Positions 35,325-43,793 of a DNA stretch of 64,000 bases are shown in pieces. The position numbers and the translations under genes were made by a program. The first letter of the stretch is position 1. Every line of letters starts with the position of its first letter. The notes below the pieces were generated by a model. That model was given only the letters and a program-made list of their open reading frames with translations. It did no database searches and was not told the origin of the DNA. The DNA is from Sedimentisphaerales bacterium (GTDB lineage: Bacteria > Planctomycetota > Phycisphaerae > Sedimentisphaerales > Anaerobacaceae). The DNA lies in assembly GCA_016927855.1 (NCBI GenBank), contig JAFGLV010000039.1:1-64000 (forward strand), read 5' to 3'.

Positions 35325-35860
35325 CGCGGTACCTCGCCGTTGAGCAGGAGTCGCAGTTTGTCGATGCCGTACCGATATCGACTTTGAACCGTATTGATCG
35401 AAACGCCAGTGCTGCCGGCGATCGCGTGGAATGTCAGGTCGCCGTGCAGGCGCAGCATGATGACTTCGCGCTGCTCGTAGGGTAGCTGCGCGAGCGCCTC
35501 GGCCAGGCACCGCCACTGTTCGTCCCGCACCATTGCGCCGAGCGGTGTCGCTTCATCTTCCTCGGCGTTCTCAACGGTCTTGCTGCAGCGCCGCTGACGC
35601 GTCTGGGTCCGCAGCCGGTCCCGGGCTCGATTCGCGACGCAGGTCGCCAGGTAGCTGCGCAGACTGCCCGCGAGCCGGAGCCGCTGAGGTGTCTCGACCA
35701 AGGCGACAAAAACATCGTGTACGACGTCCTCCGCGGCGCCCAGGTCGTTCAGCAGACCGGCGGCGACCGTCAGCATCGCGGCTTCGTACTTCTCATAGAT
35801 TCGGCACAGCGCGTCCGTGCTACCCCGCTTGAACCTCAGAATCAGCAGCTTGTCTTCCAT
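35321..35860 (-). CDS. ECF sigma factor (paralogue 1)
   Basis: 179 aa. Region 2: LGAAEDVVHDVFVAL and YLATCVANRARDR. Region 4: LPYEQREVIMLRLHGDLTFHAIAGSTGVSINTVQSRYRYGIDKLR (read in parts). Closely related to the sigma factors at 37278 and 48273. Coupled by ATGA overlap to its membrane partner. The octamer TAGACTAA lies 64 bases before the start. Confidence 0.92.
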   Translation of the reverse strand: MEDKLLILRFKRGSTDALCRIYEKYEAAMLTVAAGLLNDLGAAEDVVHDVFVALVETPQRLRLAGSLRSYLATCVANRARDRLRTQTRQRRCSKTVENAEEDEATPLGAMVRDEQWRCLAEALAQLPYEQREVIMLRLHGDLTFHAIAGSTGVSINTVQSRYRYGIDKLRLLLNGEVPR

Positions 35861-35924
35861 TCCGTTATGCTATGACCCGTCATCGACGACCGTCAACTAC
35901 CCCTACACGTTTGACCGGCTTCGA

Positions 35925-35932
35925 TTAGTCTA
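35925..35932 (-). promoter_or_regulatory. TAGACTAA element, copy 1
   Basis: TTAGTCTA on the plus strand, i.e. TAGACTAA in the direction of the sigma gene, 64 bases before its start. The same octamer occurs at 60-65 bases before both paralogous sigma genes. It may be a -10-like or operator element. Confidence 0.55.
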
Positions 35933-36033
35933 CGGCACGTGGTTTTCCTTCGCGAGGGTCCGTCGCGCATAGAAAGAGCCGCCGAAGAGGCACATCTTGG
36001 GCGGCTCCTGAGTGTACTGGTAGGCCAGAGAGG

Positions 36034-37281
36034 CTATTCTATCTCTTGGGGCAGGCCGTATGGGCCGTGGACGACGCAGGAAGGGGTACTCCCAAGCTGG
36101 CGGAATTGGACGATCATCTTCTGCCGGGCCTTCACGCCATCCTGCCGTCGGACGGAGACAGGCAGAGCCACGATGGGGCCGAGCTTGGAATGGCCCGTCT
36201 CCGAGATCTGCCCGATCTCCAGGACCTCCGCGATCCGGTCGTCCTGGCTGGACTTGACCACGACGGACCGCAGGAATTCGTCGCCCCAGTTTTTGCACGC
36301 AGGCGCCAACTCCTTGAGCGTGGCGAGGTCGCCGTCCATCACCGCCTGGTACATCGCCCGCGCGATGCGCTCGGCTGCTTCCTGTTGCGTCATGCCTTCG
36401 GCGGCCATCCCGTCGCTCGGATCACTCAGCAATCCGATGTTCTCCTCCGGGATCGCTAGCGGCTTCTGCACGTAGGTGGGTTGGCCAGGAATCCGAACTT
36501 CGAACACGCTGTCGGGCAAGTCCTCATAGTAGGTGATCTTGAAGGCGTCGAAGGCCGGTGGCCCGCTGCGGTCGAGATTGTGCCACTGTTTCATCGCGAC
36601 CGGTAGCTTGCTGGCGGCGTCAAACTCGATGATCCAGGACTGGGCGCCGTGTACGTCGATCAAGCTGCACATGAGCGTGACGCGGTCCCGGCCAGTCGCG
36701 GGGTCCTTGCCTCGCATCACTTGGGCGTTTTCGGCGCTGCTGAGCATCTCCAGCAGTTTGGGTCCGAGCCATTGCGCCATGCCGACGGTCAGCGCGTGCT
36801 CGTAGTAGACGGTGTTCTGGCTGGGCTCGTAGTGGTAGGTCGAGCCGTTCCTGCTCCACGTAATCGCGCCGTGGCTGCCCCTGACAATAACGTCGGTAGA
36901 CTGGGTCTTGGTGGTGTTCGCGCGCATCCAGACCTCAGCGGTGCCGCCGGGAAAAGCGCCGACGACATGGACGGCCTTGAAGCCCTTGAGGGCTTCGATG
37001 GCATCTTCCCACGCCCAGGCCGGTTTCGTCAATCCGTCGAAGACGGTAACCGACAGGACCGCTGCCACGATGACCGCCGCGGCGGCCAGCTTGCTCATCT
37101 TGCTCGTCATGATCGTTCTCCACCTAGCACGGGCGGAATGTGCCGCGCATAGATTCCTTGTCTTCTGCATCGTCGCTATCGCGTCAGGGAGGACCTTACC
37201 GTCCACCTGCGCCTTGTCTGGCGTGGGGAGGGTCTCCAAGTACGCGGCGACCGCGCGTCGTGTCCGTTTCGTATCGCTCAT
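36034..37281 (-). CDS. membrane-anchored LolA/RseB-like partner of ECF sigma (paralogue 2)
   Basis: 415 aa. Cytoplasmic segment with DGKVLPDAIATMQ, transmembrane helix at about 62-82, and an extracytoplasmic domain starting AWEDAIEALKGFKAVHVVG with EVWMR, then FDAASKLPVAMKQW and ITYYEDLPDSVFEVRIP. The C-terminal part has EGMTQQEAAERIARAMYQAVMDGDL, matching DGMTREEA...QAMIDLDQ of the 47041 protein, so paralogues 2 and 3 share a third domain. Overlaps its sigma gene by four bases. Probable anti-sigma or stress sensor. Confidence 0.65.
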   Translation of the reverse strand: MSDTKRTRRAVAAYLETLPTPDKAQVDGKVLPDAIATMQKTRNLCAAHSARARWRTIMTSKMSKLAAAAVIVAAVLSVTVFDGLTKPAWAWEDAIEALKGFKAVHVVGAFPGGTAEVWMRANTTKTQSTDVIVRGSHGAITWSRNGSTYHYEPSQNTVYYEHALTVGMAQWLGPKLLEMLSSAENAQVMRGKDPATGRDRVTLMCSLIDVHGAQSWIIEFDAASKLPVAMKQWHNLDRSGPPAFDAFKITYYEDLPDSVFEVRIPGQPTYVQKPLAIPEENIGLLSDPSDGMAAEGMTQQEAAERIARAMYQAVMDGDLATLKELAPACKNWGDEFLRSVVVKSSQDDRIAEVLEIGQISETGHSKLGPIVALPVSVRRQDGVKARQKMIVQFRQLGSTPSCVVHGPYGLPQEIE

Positions 37282-37823
37282 GGTTCCATCTCACCGTTCA
37301 AGCTCGAACGCAACTTCTCCAGGCCGTACCGGTAGCGGCTCAGGGCAGTATTGATCGAGATTCCTCGTAGCCTGGCTATATCACGAAACCGCATCTTGCT
37401 CTGCAGGTGCAGGACGACCGCTTCGCGCTGTTCATCGGGTAGGCCGGCCATAGCCGCGTCGAGCTTTGCCGCCATTTCTTGACCGATCGCGTTGTGCTCA
37501 GGTCCGGCCACGGCCGGCCGTTCGGGTCTGACCTGCTCCAGATCGGCCGCTCCGCGCCGGCGCTGCATGCGGTTGCGATCGCGGGCCCGGTTGGCAACGC
37601 AGATGGCCAGGTAGCCCTTCAGGCTACCCTTGAGCTCAAGCCGGCCCGTGTTCTGGGCAAAAGCCGTGAAGACGTCGTGCAACACGTCCTCGACACCGCT
37701 GCGGTCGCTCAGCAGCGCCGCGGCTACCTTGAGCAGATCATCGCGGTACTTCTCGCAGATACGGCACAGCGCCGCCGCATCCCCACGATTGAACCGCCAC
37801 ACCAGTAACTTGTCCTCGATCAT
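37278..37823 (-). CDS. ECF sigma factor (paralogue 2)
   Basis: 181 aa from MIEDKLLVWRFNRGD. Region 2: SGVEDVLHDVFTAFAQ and YLAICVANRARDRNR. Region 4: LPDEQREAVVLHLQSKMRFRDIARLRGISINTALSRYRYGLEKLR (read in parts). I start at 37823, aligned with the M(I)EDKLL opening of paralogue 1; the frame extends to 37886 without support. The TAGACTAA element is 65 bases upstream. Confidence 0.92.
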   Translation of the reverse strand: MIEDKLLVWRFNRGDAAALCRICEKYRDDLLKVAAALLSDRSGVEDVLHDVFTAFAQNTGRLELKGSLKGYLAICVANRARDRNRMQRRRGAADLEQVRPERPAVAGPEHNAIGQEMAAKLDAAMAGLPDEQREAVVLHLQSKMRFRDIARLRGISINTALSRYRYGLEKLRSSLNGEMEP

Positions 37824-37888
37824 CGACACCAAGCTCACCAGACGCAACAACCGGCTGTTCACCTGTGGAAACGGCCAAATACCCAATC

Positions 37889-37896
37889 TTAGTCTA
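37889..37896 (-). promoter_or_regulatory. TAGACTAA element, copy 2
   Basis: TAGACTAA in the sigma gene direction, 65 bases before ATG 37823. The adjoining 37900-38030 is the most AT-rich stretch of the window and lies between divergent genes, so it likely holds promoters for both directions. Confidence 0.55.
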
Positions 37897-38062
37897 AACG
37901 AAATCGTGTTTTTCGATACCCGGCTACCTCTTTTCCACCAGTTTCTCAGAATATGAAGAATATAATAAAAAAATACATTTTTATGGTTGCGTTGTACATG
38001 TTTATCATTTAGGATTTTCTATGGATCATCTATTGACTTTGTGCTTGGGAAAGGGGAATCCT

Positions 38063-38587
38063 ATGCAGACCATCGTGGAGAGCAACAGATCGCTGCTGAG
38101 GCTCTATGAACGGGCCGCCCGCATCGTGGGCTTGGTACTCCTGTGCGGAGGCGTTGTCTGGCTGTTGATATTCATGTTCTGGGTGTTGGCGGCGGTGGAC
38201 GCCGCAGGCGAGCTGCCTTGGCCCGGGACCGGTAGAAACTTGGCCCATGCCGGCTCAGCATTTTTCGCCAGCTTTCTGGTGCCGGGATTCCTGGCCCTGT
38301 TGATTGGCCAGTTCATTCGCTACTCCCTGGCGGTAGAAGGCAGACCCGGCTGGATCCTGCGGCACGGCGTCTGGGTTCTGTATGCCTGCGCGGTAGTCTT
38401 GATCGGTCAGGCGGTCCTGCGGACGGCCGGCTGGGAATCCGCTACGAACGATCCCGATCGGGCAGGGCTGCTTTTCGTCAGTCCGTCGCTCGTGCCTCTG
38501 TTGGCCAAGATACTGATCTGCGTCGGACTGGCGCAACTCCTGGGCCGAGTCCTGCCCATCATCGACGAATCGAGAACGCTGGTCTGA
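38063..38587 (+). CDS. DUF2975-like four-helix membrane protein
   Basis: 174 aa with four transmembrane helices (about residues 22-45, 68-90, 105-128, 140-160). Length, topology and the immediately downstream small XRE regulator match the DUF2975/YozG-type pairs (as in Bacillus YoaS-YozG). Function unknown. ATG 38063 is preferred because AAGGGGA lies 6 bases upstream; the frame is open from 38021. It is divergent from ECF paralogue 2. Confidence 0.65.
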   Translation: MQTIVESNRSLLRLYERAARIVGLVLLCGGVVWLLIFMFWVLAAVDAAGELPWPGTGRNLAHAGSAFFASFLVPGFLALLIGQFIRYSLAVEGRPGWILRHGVWVLYACAVVLIGQAVLRTAGWESATNDPDRAGLLFVSPSLVPLLAKILICVGLAQLLGRVLPIIDESRTLV

Positions 38588-38599
38588 GAGGAGGCGGAG

Positions 38600-38824
38600 A
38601 TGATCAACATCAGGCTCGACTATCTCCTTGTCGACCGGCGGATGAAGCTCAAGGACCTTGCGGAAGCGACCGGCCTGGCCGTCAACAATCTGTCGGTCTT
38701 GAAGACACGCAAAGCCAGGGCCATACGTTTCTCAACGCTGGACAGCATCTGCCGAGCGCTGCACTGCACGCCGGGCGACTTGATTGAATACGTCCCGGAG
38801 GACCAAGACACCCGAGAGGATTAG
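38600..38824 (+). CDS. small XRE-family HTH regulator (YozG-like)
   Basis: 74 aa Cro/CI-type protein: MKLKDLAEATGLAVNNLSVLKTRKARAIRFSTLDSICRALHCTPGDLIEY (read in parts) covers a complete five-helix HTH. Such proteins usually repress or activate their own operon. It lies 12 bases after the DUF2975-like gene with GAGAGGAGG upstream, so the two form an operon. Confidence 0.92.
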   Translation: MINIRLDYLLVDRRMKLKDLAEATGLAVNNLSVLKTRKARAIRFSTLDSICRALHCTPGDLIEYVPEDQDTRED

Positions 38825-38931
38825 GCCGCTGCGTCTAAGGGGTCCGTTCGGTATCCCGTTGCTGGCGCGCGTGCGAGACTCCTCAAGAGCGGCCTTGCTC
38901 ACGGTCAGGCCGAACCGTATAAGGGGCCTTG

Positions 38932-39045
38932 GTGCACCTTCTCCTGGATCGTGCGGCTGCCGCGGATGAAGCCGACGCGGAGGCGGAGCGCCGGGTCGCC
39001 ATGCGTGCTCGAATGCCAGGCTGGCTGAAAGGAGAACTGCCGTGA
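38932..39045 (+). CDS. possible 37-aa upstream ORF
   Basis: GTG 38932 opens a 37-codon Ala/Arg/Glu-rich frame ending MPGWLKGELP, whose stop overlaps the GTG start of the next gene (GTGA), suggesting translational coupling. I know no homologue and see no clear ribosome site; it could be chance. The rest of 38825-39041 shows nothing else. Confidence 0.25.
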   Translation: MHLLLDRAAAADEADAEAERRVAMRARMPGWLKGELP

Positions 39046-40808
39046 GTTGTCCAGATCTGGGAGCATTCTGGACCGAGAACAAGGAGCGCATCGCCAAGGC
39101 TTTGCCGCGTGGCGTGGATGAACTGGCGAAGATCTTTCGGGCTGGCGCCGACGCGTGTGGACTCCATCAGGTCGTGGAAGGGCGGTGCATTCACTGGCGG
39201 ACGGTGGATACGCAACCTGTGGTGATATTCGCTTTCGTGCCCGATGCTCGTGACCTCGATGGGGTCGCAGACGTGTACGTGCAGGCCAGAGAGTGCTTGC
39301 CGGCACTGACGGTGGTCTTCGTTCACCAGTGGACCGATGGCGAGGGCAACTGGGACGTCTTCGCGATCGGGCCGCGGCGGGCCATGCGGCATTGCGATCG
39401 CATCTACGGAACCAAGACAGTGCAGGAACGCGGTCCCCAGTTGCGGGAAGACCTCTATCACCTGTTCGCCTGTGACCGCGATTTCCCCGAGCCGGGGCAG
39501 GCTGAGTGGGCGGAACTGCTGGCTGGCCCCGCCGACGGAATCACTGGACAACTAGGGGCGCTGGTCGCCAGGCACGACTGCACCCAGATCGTCGGCAACG
39601 GGTCGGTCCAGTGGCTCGCTGCACAGGGTCGGCTGGAGGCGCAGTTCTTCATTCTGCCCGATCCTGAGCAGATTGGTGCCTTCATGGACATATACGAACA
39701 GATTCGGGAGACGGACTGCCCGATTTCGTTCGTGTTGGTCAAAGGTGATGAGCCACGTTCGTACGACATCTTCCGTTTGTCGGCGCGCAGCTACCTGGAG
39801 CATCAGAATCAGGTCAAGGGACGTCTGCGATTGGAAGTGAGAGGGGAGGGGAAGATGCTGGAGGGTCTGCGCTGGGCGCCGCGGTGGACCTCGCATGTGG
39901 GCTGCATCAAGGGTTGTCTAGACTACCTCGGCTGCGAGGTTTCTGACGCCTGGCTATTCGGCGCGACGGGCCATGCGTTTGTCGTCAACATCTCGCCCGG
40001 GCTGTGCCCGAGCGGGCCGACCGATTGGGATACGGCTGGCTTTCTGCGCCTGGGCCGCAACGTTGGCTATCAGATAGAGAGCGTGGACAGGTACTGCCCC
40101 GAGAAGTCCGACCGGCGGGAGGCGCAAGAACGAGCCTGGGACCACGTTCGTCGCAGCATCGACGATGGATTGCCCTGCTATGGCTGGGAGCTCGACATAC
40201 CCGAGTACTACGTCATCTTCGGCTACGACAAGACCGGCTACTACATCTCAGGCCCAGGATGTGACGAGGGTGCCGGCCCGATTCCCTGGCAGAACTTGGG
40301 CACTTCGGAGATCGGCGTGGTGTTCGTCGCGAGCGTCCGGCGCACTGAGCCCGCCGACACGCGCCAGAGCGTTCGCCAAGCGTTCTCGTATGCCTTGGAC
40401 CTCGGGCACAATCGGCGCAAATGGACCGACCGCGTCGGTGGGCTGCAGGGCTATGACTTGTGGATCGAAACGCTGGCGCAAGGTCACGCGGACAGGTTCG
40501 GACTCGGCTATAACGCGGCCGTCTGGGCAGAGTGCCGCCGGTTCGCCGTCGAGTTCCTCCGAGAGGTGCGGCAACGCTTCGACGACGGCCTGCACGCGCT
40601 ATTCGATGCCGCAACCGCACAGTATGAGATTGTCGCGCAGAACCTCAAGGCCGTTTCCGCTGCCTGTCCGTTCCGGGAGTGCGGAAGCCAGCACGTCAAG
40701 GTGGATAGCCGCGCTCTGGATGCCGTCGAAGCTTTGAAACGCGCCCGGGACGCTGAAGCGTCCGGGCTCGACATTCTGGCCGATCTGATCGGGGCACTCG
40801 AATGCTGA
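39042..40808 (+). CDS. duplicated alpha/beta domain fused to C39/BtrH-like domain
   Basis: 588 aa. Residues about 45-125 and 180-265 are two copies of one domain: compare VVIFAFVPDARDLDGVADVYVQ with FFILPDPEQIGAFMDIYEQI, and NWDVFAIGPRRAMRH with SYDIFRLSARSYLEH. From about 285 a C39-peptidase/BtrH-like domain follows: HVGCIKGCLDYLG (candidate nucleophile Cys), GHAFVVNI (His), DGLPCYGWELDIPEYYVIFGYD and YYISGPG. A helical tail ends it. No signal peptide, so cytoplasmic. Substrate unknown; BtrH-type folds act as acyltransferases or peptidase-like enzymes. Start GTG 39042 behind AAAGGAG. Confidence 0.6.
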   Translation: MSCPDLGAFWTENKERIAKALPRGVDELAKIFRAGADACGLHQVVEGRCIHWRTVDTQPVVIFAFVPDARDLDGVADVYVQARECLPALTVVFVHQWTDGEGNWDVFAIGPRRAMRHCDRIYGTKTVQERGPQLREDLYHLFACDRDFPEPGQAEWAELLAGPADGITGQLGALVARHDCTQIVGNGSVQWLAAQGRLEAQFFILPDPEQIGAFMDIYEQIRETDCPISFVLVKGDEPRSYDIFRLSARSYLEHQNQVKGRLRLEVRGEGKMLEGLRWAPRWTSHVGCIKGCLDYLGCEVSDAWLFGATGHAFVVNISPGLCPSGPTDWDTAGFLRLGRNVGYQIESVDRYCPEKSDRREAQERAWDHVRRSIDDGLPCYGWELDIPEYYVIFGYDKTGYYISGPGCDEGAGPIPWQNLGTSEIGVVFVASVRRTEPADTRQSVRQAFSYALDLGHNRRKWTDRVGGLQGYDLWIETLAQGHADRFGLGYNAAVWAECRRFAVEFLREVRQRFDDGLHALFDAATAQYEIVAQNLKAVSAACPFRECGSQHVKVDSRALDAVEALKRARDAEASGLDILADLIGALEC

Positions 40809-40889
40809 TCCGCGCCGTAGCGAGGCTGGCAGTCGCCCGAACGGAGGTAGTTGGGATGAGCCGGCAGGAACATTTTGTCGCCTCTAGGC

Positions 40890-40919
40890 TTGAGTCCGGC
40901 GGTGGCTCGCTGTTATGAT
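40890..40919 (+). promoter_or_regulatory. sigma70-type promoter of the GNAT gene
   Basis: TTGAGT (40890-40895), 18-base spacer, TATGAT (40914-40919), about 65 bases before the GTG start at 40987. Confidence 0.5.
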
Positions 40920-40986
40920 AGGTAGCTCGATGTAACGCAAGGTCTCGCAACCAGTCGTACGGGACAGCAACCTGACAGGATCGACC

Positions 40987-41538
40987 GTGTGCGTGCAAAC
41001 AAAACATCTTCGCCTCATCGCTAATGATCCCAAGGAGCTTCGCGCCTTGAGAAAGAGCGCGGAGGCGTTCGCCTGCATAGCGGGAGTGCGGCTGGCGGAG
41101 GGAATGCGGGGATTCCTCGTGTCCCCAGAGGTGTCGCGCGAGTGGCTGGCCGAGTTGGAGACTGCGCAGACCGCCGACCCCTGGACATTTGGCTTTGCCG
41201 TTGTGCACGTGCAGGATCAGGTGGCAATCGGTATGGGCGGGTACAAAGGCGCGCCGGGACCGGATGGTGTCGTGGAGATCGCCTACGGAATCGTGCCGGC
41301 ACATGAAGGCAAAGGCTATGCCACCGAGCTGGCCCAAGCGCTCGTCAGCTATGCGTTCGACACCGACGGGGTCACGATGGTCCGCGCGCACACGCTGCCG
41401 GAGCCGAATGCCTCCACGCGCGTCTTGGAAAAGTGCGGGTTCACGCAAATTGGCGAGGTGGTCGATCCGGAAGACGGACCCGTTTGGCGGTGGGAGTTGG
41501 CGAAGTCACAGGCCGGAAGCATCGGGATTGCGCCGTGA
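40987..41538 (+). CDS. GNAT-family N-acetyltransferase (RimJ/RimL-like)
   Basis: 183 aa. The acetyl-CoA pyrophosphate loop region reads EIAYGIVPAHEGKGYATELAQAL, followed by VRAHTLPEPNASTRVLEKCGFTQIGEV, which is the RimJ-like C-terminal signature. Acetylates an amino group of a protein or small molecule; substrate unknown. Starts at GTG 40987 with AGGA upstream. It precedes the ABC exporter operon by 40 bases and could be co-transcribed. Confidence 0.88.
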   Translation: MCVQTKHLRLIANDPKELRALRKSAEAFACIAGVRLAEGMRGFLVSPEVSREWLAELETAQTADPWTFGFAVVHVQDQVAIGMGGYKGAPGPDGVVEIAYGIVPAHEGKGYATELAQALVSYAFDTDGVTMVRAHTLPEPNASTRVLEKCGFTQIGEVVDPEDGPVWRWELAKSQAGSIGIAP

Positions 41539-41578
41539 GAGGACATTATCGACTGAGTCTGGTGGGGAGTACTAGATC

Positions 41579-42505
41579 ATGATCCGTGTTGAAGACCTTC
41601 AGAAAAGCTATGGCAGCCTTCGCGCGGTGGACGGCATTTCGCTGGAGGTCCCGGAAGGGGAATTGTTCGGGTTCCTCGGGCCGAACGGCGCCGGCAAGAC
41701 CACGACCCTTTCAATGATTTCCGGCTTGCTCAAGCCCGACCGCGGCCGGGTGAGTATTGCCGACATCGACGTCTGGACGTCTCCGAAGGAGGCCAAGCGG
41801 ATACTCGGCCTCGTTCCCCAGGACCTCGCTTTGTACGAGGAGCTTTCGGCGCGTGAGAATCTGACGTTCTGGGGCAGCCTGTTCGACCTGCCTCGGCCGC
41901 AACTGAAAGCCAACATCGATCTGTGGCTCGACCGCGTCGGTCTCAAGGACCGCGCCAAGGAGCCGGTCTCCAAGTTCTCCGGCGGCATGAAGCGCCGCCT
42001 GAATCTCGCCATCGGGCTGGTACACAATCCGAAGGTCGTGCTGCTCGACGAGCCGACCGTCGGGATCGATCCGCAGGCGCGGAAGAACATCCTCGACATC
42101 ATCCGCGAGATCGCGCGGGAGGGCACGACGATCCTGTTCACGACGCACCACCTGGAGGAGGCCGAGGCGTTGTGCGATCGGATCGCGATCATGGACCACG
42201 GCCGCATCCTGGAGACCGGTTCGGTGGAGGAACTCGCTCGCGTCGCCGGCGACGGAAGCATCGTCACCGTCAATGGCCCGTTCACCGCCGCTCAGTTCAG
42301 GACCGCGCTCGAAGGCGAGAAAGTCAACGTCCTCAGCGCCGCAGAGCACGTCGGCACCGCGACCCTGAACCCGGACGAGATCAACGTCGTGACGCTCCTG
42401 CAAAAACTCAGCGAAGGCGGCATCGAGATCACGGATGTTTCCATCCAAAAGCCTAGCCTGGAAAGCGTGTTCCTGAAGCTGACGGGAAGGGAGCTGCGCG
42501 ATTGA
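41579..42505 (+). CDS. ABC-2 type exporter ATP-binding protein
   Basis: 308 aa. Walker A GPNGAGKTT at about 38-46, Q-loop VPQDLAL, signature FSGGMKRRLN, Walker B VVLLDEPTVGID, H-loop TTHH. A DrrA/CcmA-like C-terminal extension follows. Energises the permeases encoded directly downstream; its stop overlaps the next start (TTGA). Confidence 0.95.
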   Translation: MIRVEDLQKSYGSLRAVDGISLEVPEGELFGFLGPNGAGKTTTLSMISGLLKPDRGRVSIADIDVWTSPKEAKRILGLVPQDLALYEELSARENLTFWGSLFDLPRPQLKANIDLWLDRVGLKDRAKEPVSKFSGGMKRRLNLAIGLVHNPKVVLLDEPTVGIDPQARKNILDIIREIAREGTTILFTTHHLEEAEALCDRIAIMDHGRILETGSVEELARVAGDGSIVTVNGPFTAAQFRTALEGEKVNVLSAAEHVGTATLNPDEINVVTLLQKLSEGGIEITDVSIQKPSLESVFLKLTGRELRD

Positions 42506-43185
42506 TAACGATCTGGACATTGGTGAAGAAGGACCTGCTGCGCGACGCCAGGCATCCCTGGGGGTTGGTCGTGTTCATGATTATACCGGTGCTCACCGCT
42601 GTCATCGTGTCGCTGGTGTTCTCGCCGCAGGCCGACATCCAGAAGAACGTGAGGATCGACTTGGCCGTGCTCGATTGCGACGATGACTTCCTCTCGCGCA
42701 CGTTGCGCTCCATGTCGGGTCAGGGCCAGGCGGCGCAAAACGTGCGCCTGCACTTCGTCGATACGGAGCAAGAGGGCATCCGACTCGTGGAACGGCGCAA
42801 GGTCTCCGCGTTCGTCGTGCTGCCGGAGAATCTGACCGCCGACCTGTTGGACGGCACGGCTACCCGCCTGACGCTCTACAAGAACCCCGCCCAGGCGATC
42901 CTGCCCAAGATCGTGGAGGAAGGACTGCTGGTCGTCTGTATCGGTGTCTCGCAGGCCCTCAACCTCATGCAGCCTGAGTTGAAGGCGGTGCGCGACATGT
43001 TCGAGCGGGACACCATGCCCGACGCGCTGGAAGTCGGCCAGGTCGCGTCCAAATCGGTGGAGCGTCTCAGGACCGTCGAGCCCTACCTGTTTCCGCCGTT
43101 GATTCAGTTCAGGACGATCGACGCCTCCGAGTACGTGTCGAGCACCGGCGCCGGTGACGAGAAGACGGAGGACCCGAATTCATGA
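42502..43185 (+). CDS. ABC-2 permease, N-terminal half (split gene)
   Basis: 227 aa. One N-terminal transmembrane helix (about 22-42) and a large extracytoplasmic domain (about 45-225), exactly the first half of a two-part ABC-2 permease; the five C-terminal helices are missing and are supplied by the next gene. Starts with TTG overlapping the ATPase stop and ends with an ATGA overlap. The two halves are in different frames but each has proper start and stop signals. Confidence 0.8.
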   Translation: MITIWTLVKKDLLRDARHPWGLVVFMIIPVLTAVIVSLVFSPQADIQKNVRIDLAVLDCDDDFLSRTLRSMSGQGQAAQNVRLHFVDTEQEGIRLVERRKVSAFVVLPENLTADLLDGTATRLTLYKNPAQAILPKIVEEGLLVVCIGVSQALNLMQPELKAVRDMFERDTMPDALEVGQVASKSVERLRTVEPYLFPPLIQFRTIDASEYVSSTGAGDEKTEDPNS

Positions 43186-43793
43186 AAGATATCTTCCAGG
43201 TCGTCTTCCCCGGCATGATGCTGATGTGGGTCTGCTTCATCGCCAACGGCGTCTTCGCGGACATCTTCGAGGAATACAAGGCGCACACGGTTTCCCGCCT
43301 GGTCTCCAGCGGTGTCACGCTCGGTCAGGTGCTGCTCTCCAAGATCGTTCGTTGCCTGGTGGTCTGCTGGATCTGCGAGCTGCTGCTCATCCTCTTCACC
43401 GCGATCGTCTTCGGCGTGGGATGGCGCCATCCACTCATGCTCTTCGTCATCCTGACGTCGTTCAACGTCTTTCTGATGGGCCTGCTGTCTCTGATCTATG
43501 GCTACGCGCGGTCGACCGAGCTGGCCAACGCGATCATCGTTTTCGTGCTTCTGATCGCGGCCGTGCTGGGCGGCAGCTTCATGCCGTTCGACCAATTGCC
43601 ACGCGTCCTCCAGGCGGTCGGTCGGTGGACCATGATCCGCATGGCGAACTACGGTATCGATAGTCTCTTTCAGTCGCGACCCCTCTGGGAGTCGCTCCGG
43701 CCCAGTTTCTTGCTGGCGGTGGCCGGGACCGCCCTGGTCGCGGCCGGTACGATGGTCCTGCGCAAGCGGTTCGAATCGGGGGGCGGCGCATGA
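43182..43793 (+). CDS. ABC-2 permease, C-terminal half (split gene)
   Basis: 203 aa with about five transmembrane helices. The conserved ABC-2 core is present: TVSRLVSSGVTLGQVLLSKI (coupling helix), GSFMPFDQLPRVLQ and the final helix. It completes the 42502 half. ATG overlaps the previous TGA, and its own stop overlaps the next ATG. Confidence 0.85.
   Translation: MKDIFQVVFPGMMLMWVCFIANGVFADIFEEYKAHTVSRLVSSGVTLGQVLLSKIVRCLVVCWICELLLILFTAIVFGVGWRHPLMLFVILTSFNVFLMGLLSLIYGYARSTELANAIIVFVLLIAAVLGGSFMPFDQLPRVLQAVGRWTMIRMANYGIDSLFQSRPLWESLRPSFLLAVAGTALVAAGTMVLRKRFESGGGA

Noticed and set aside
35325-35516. N-terminal extension of the sigma-partner protein
   Set aside because: It would run through the ECF sigma gene in another frame. 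The ATGA overlap at 35321-35324 marks the real start.
35930-36033. Short minus-strand peptide MCLFGGSFYARRTLAKENHVP after the 36034 gene
   Set aside because: Looks peptide-like, but there is no ribosome site and I know no homologue; it could equally be the tail of a frame-shifted partner protein.
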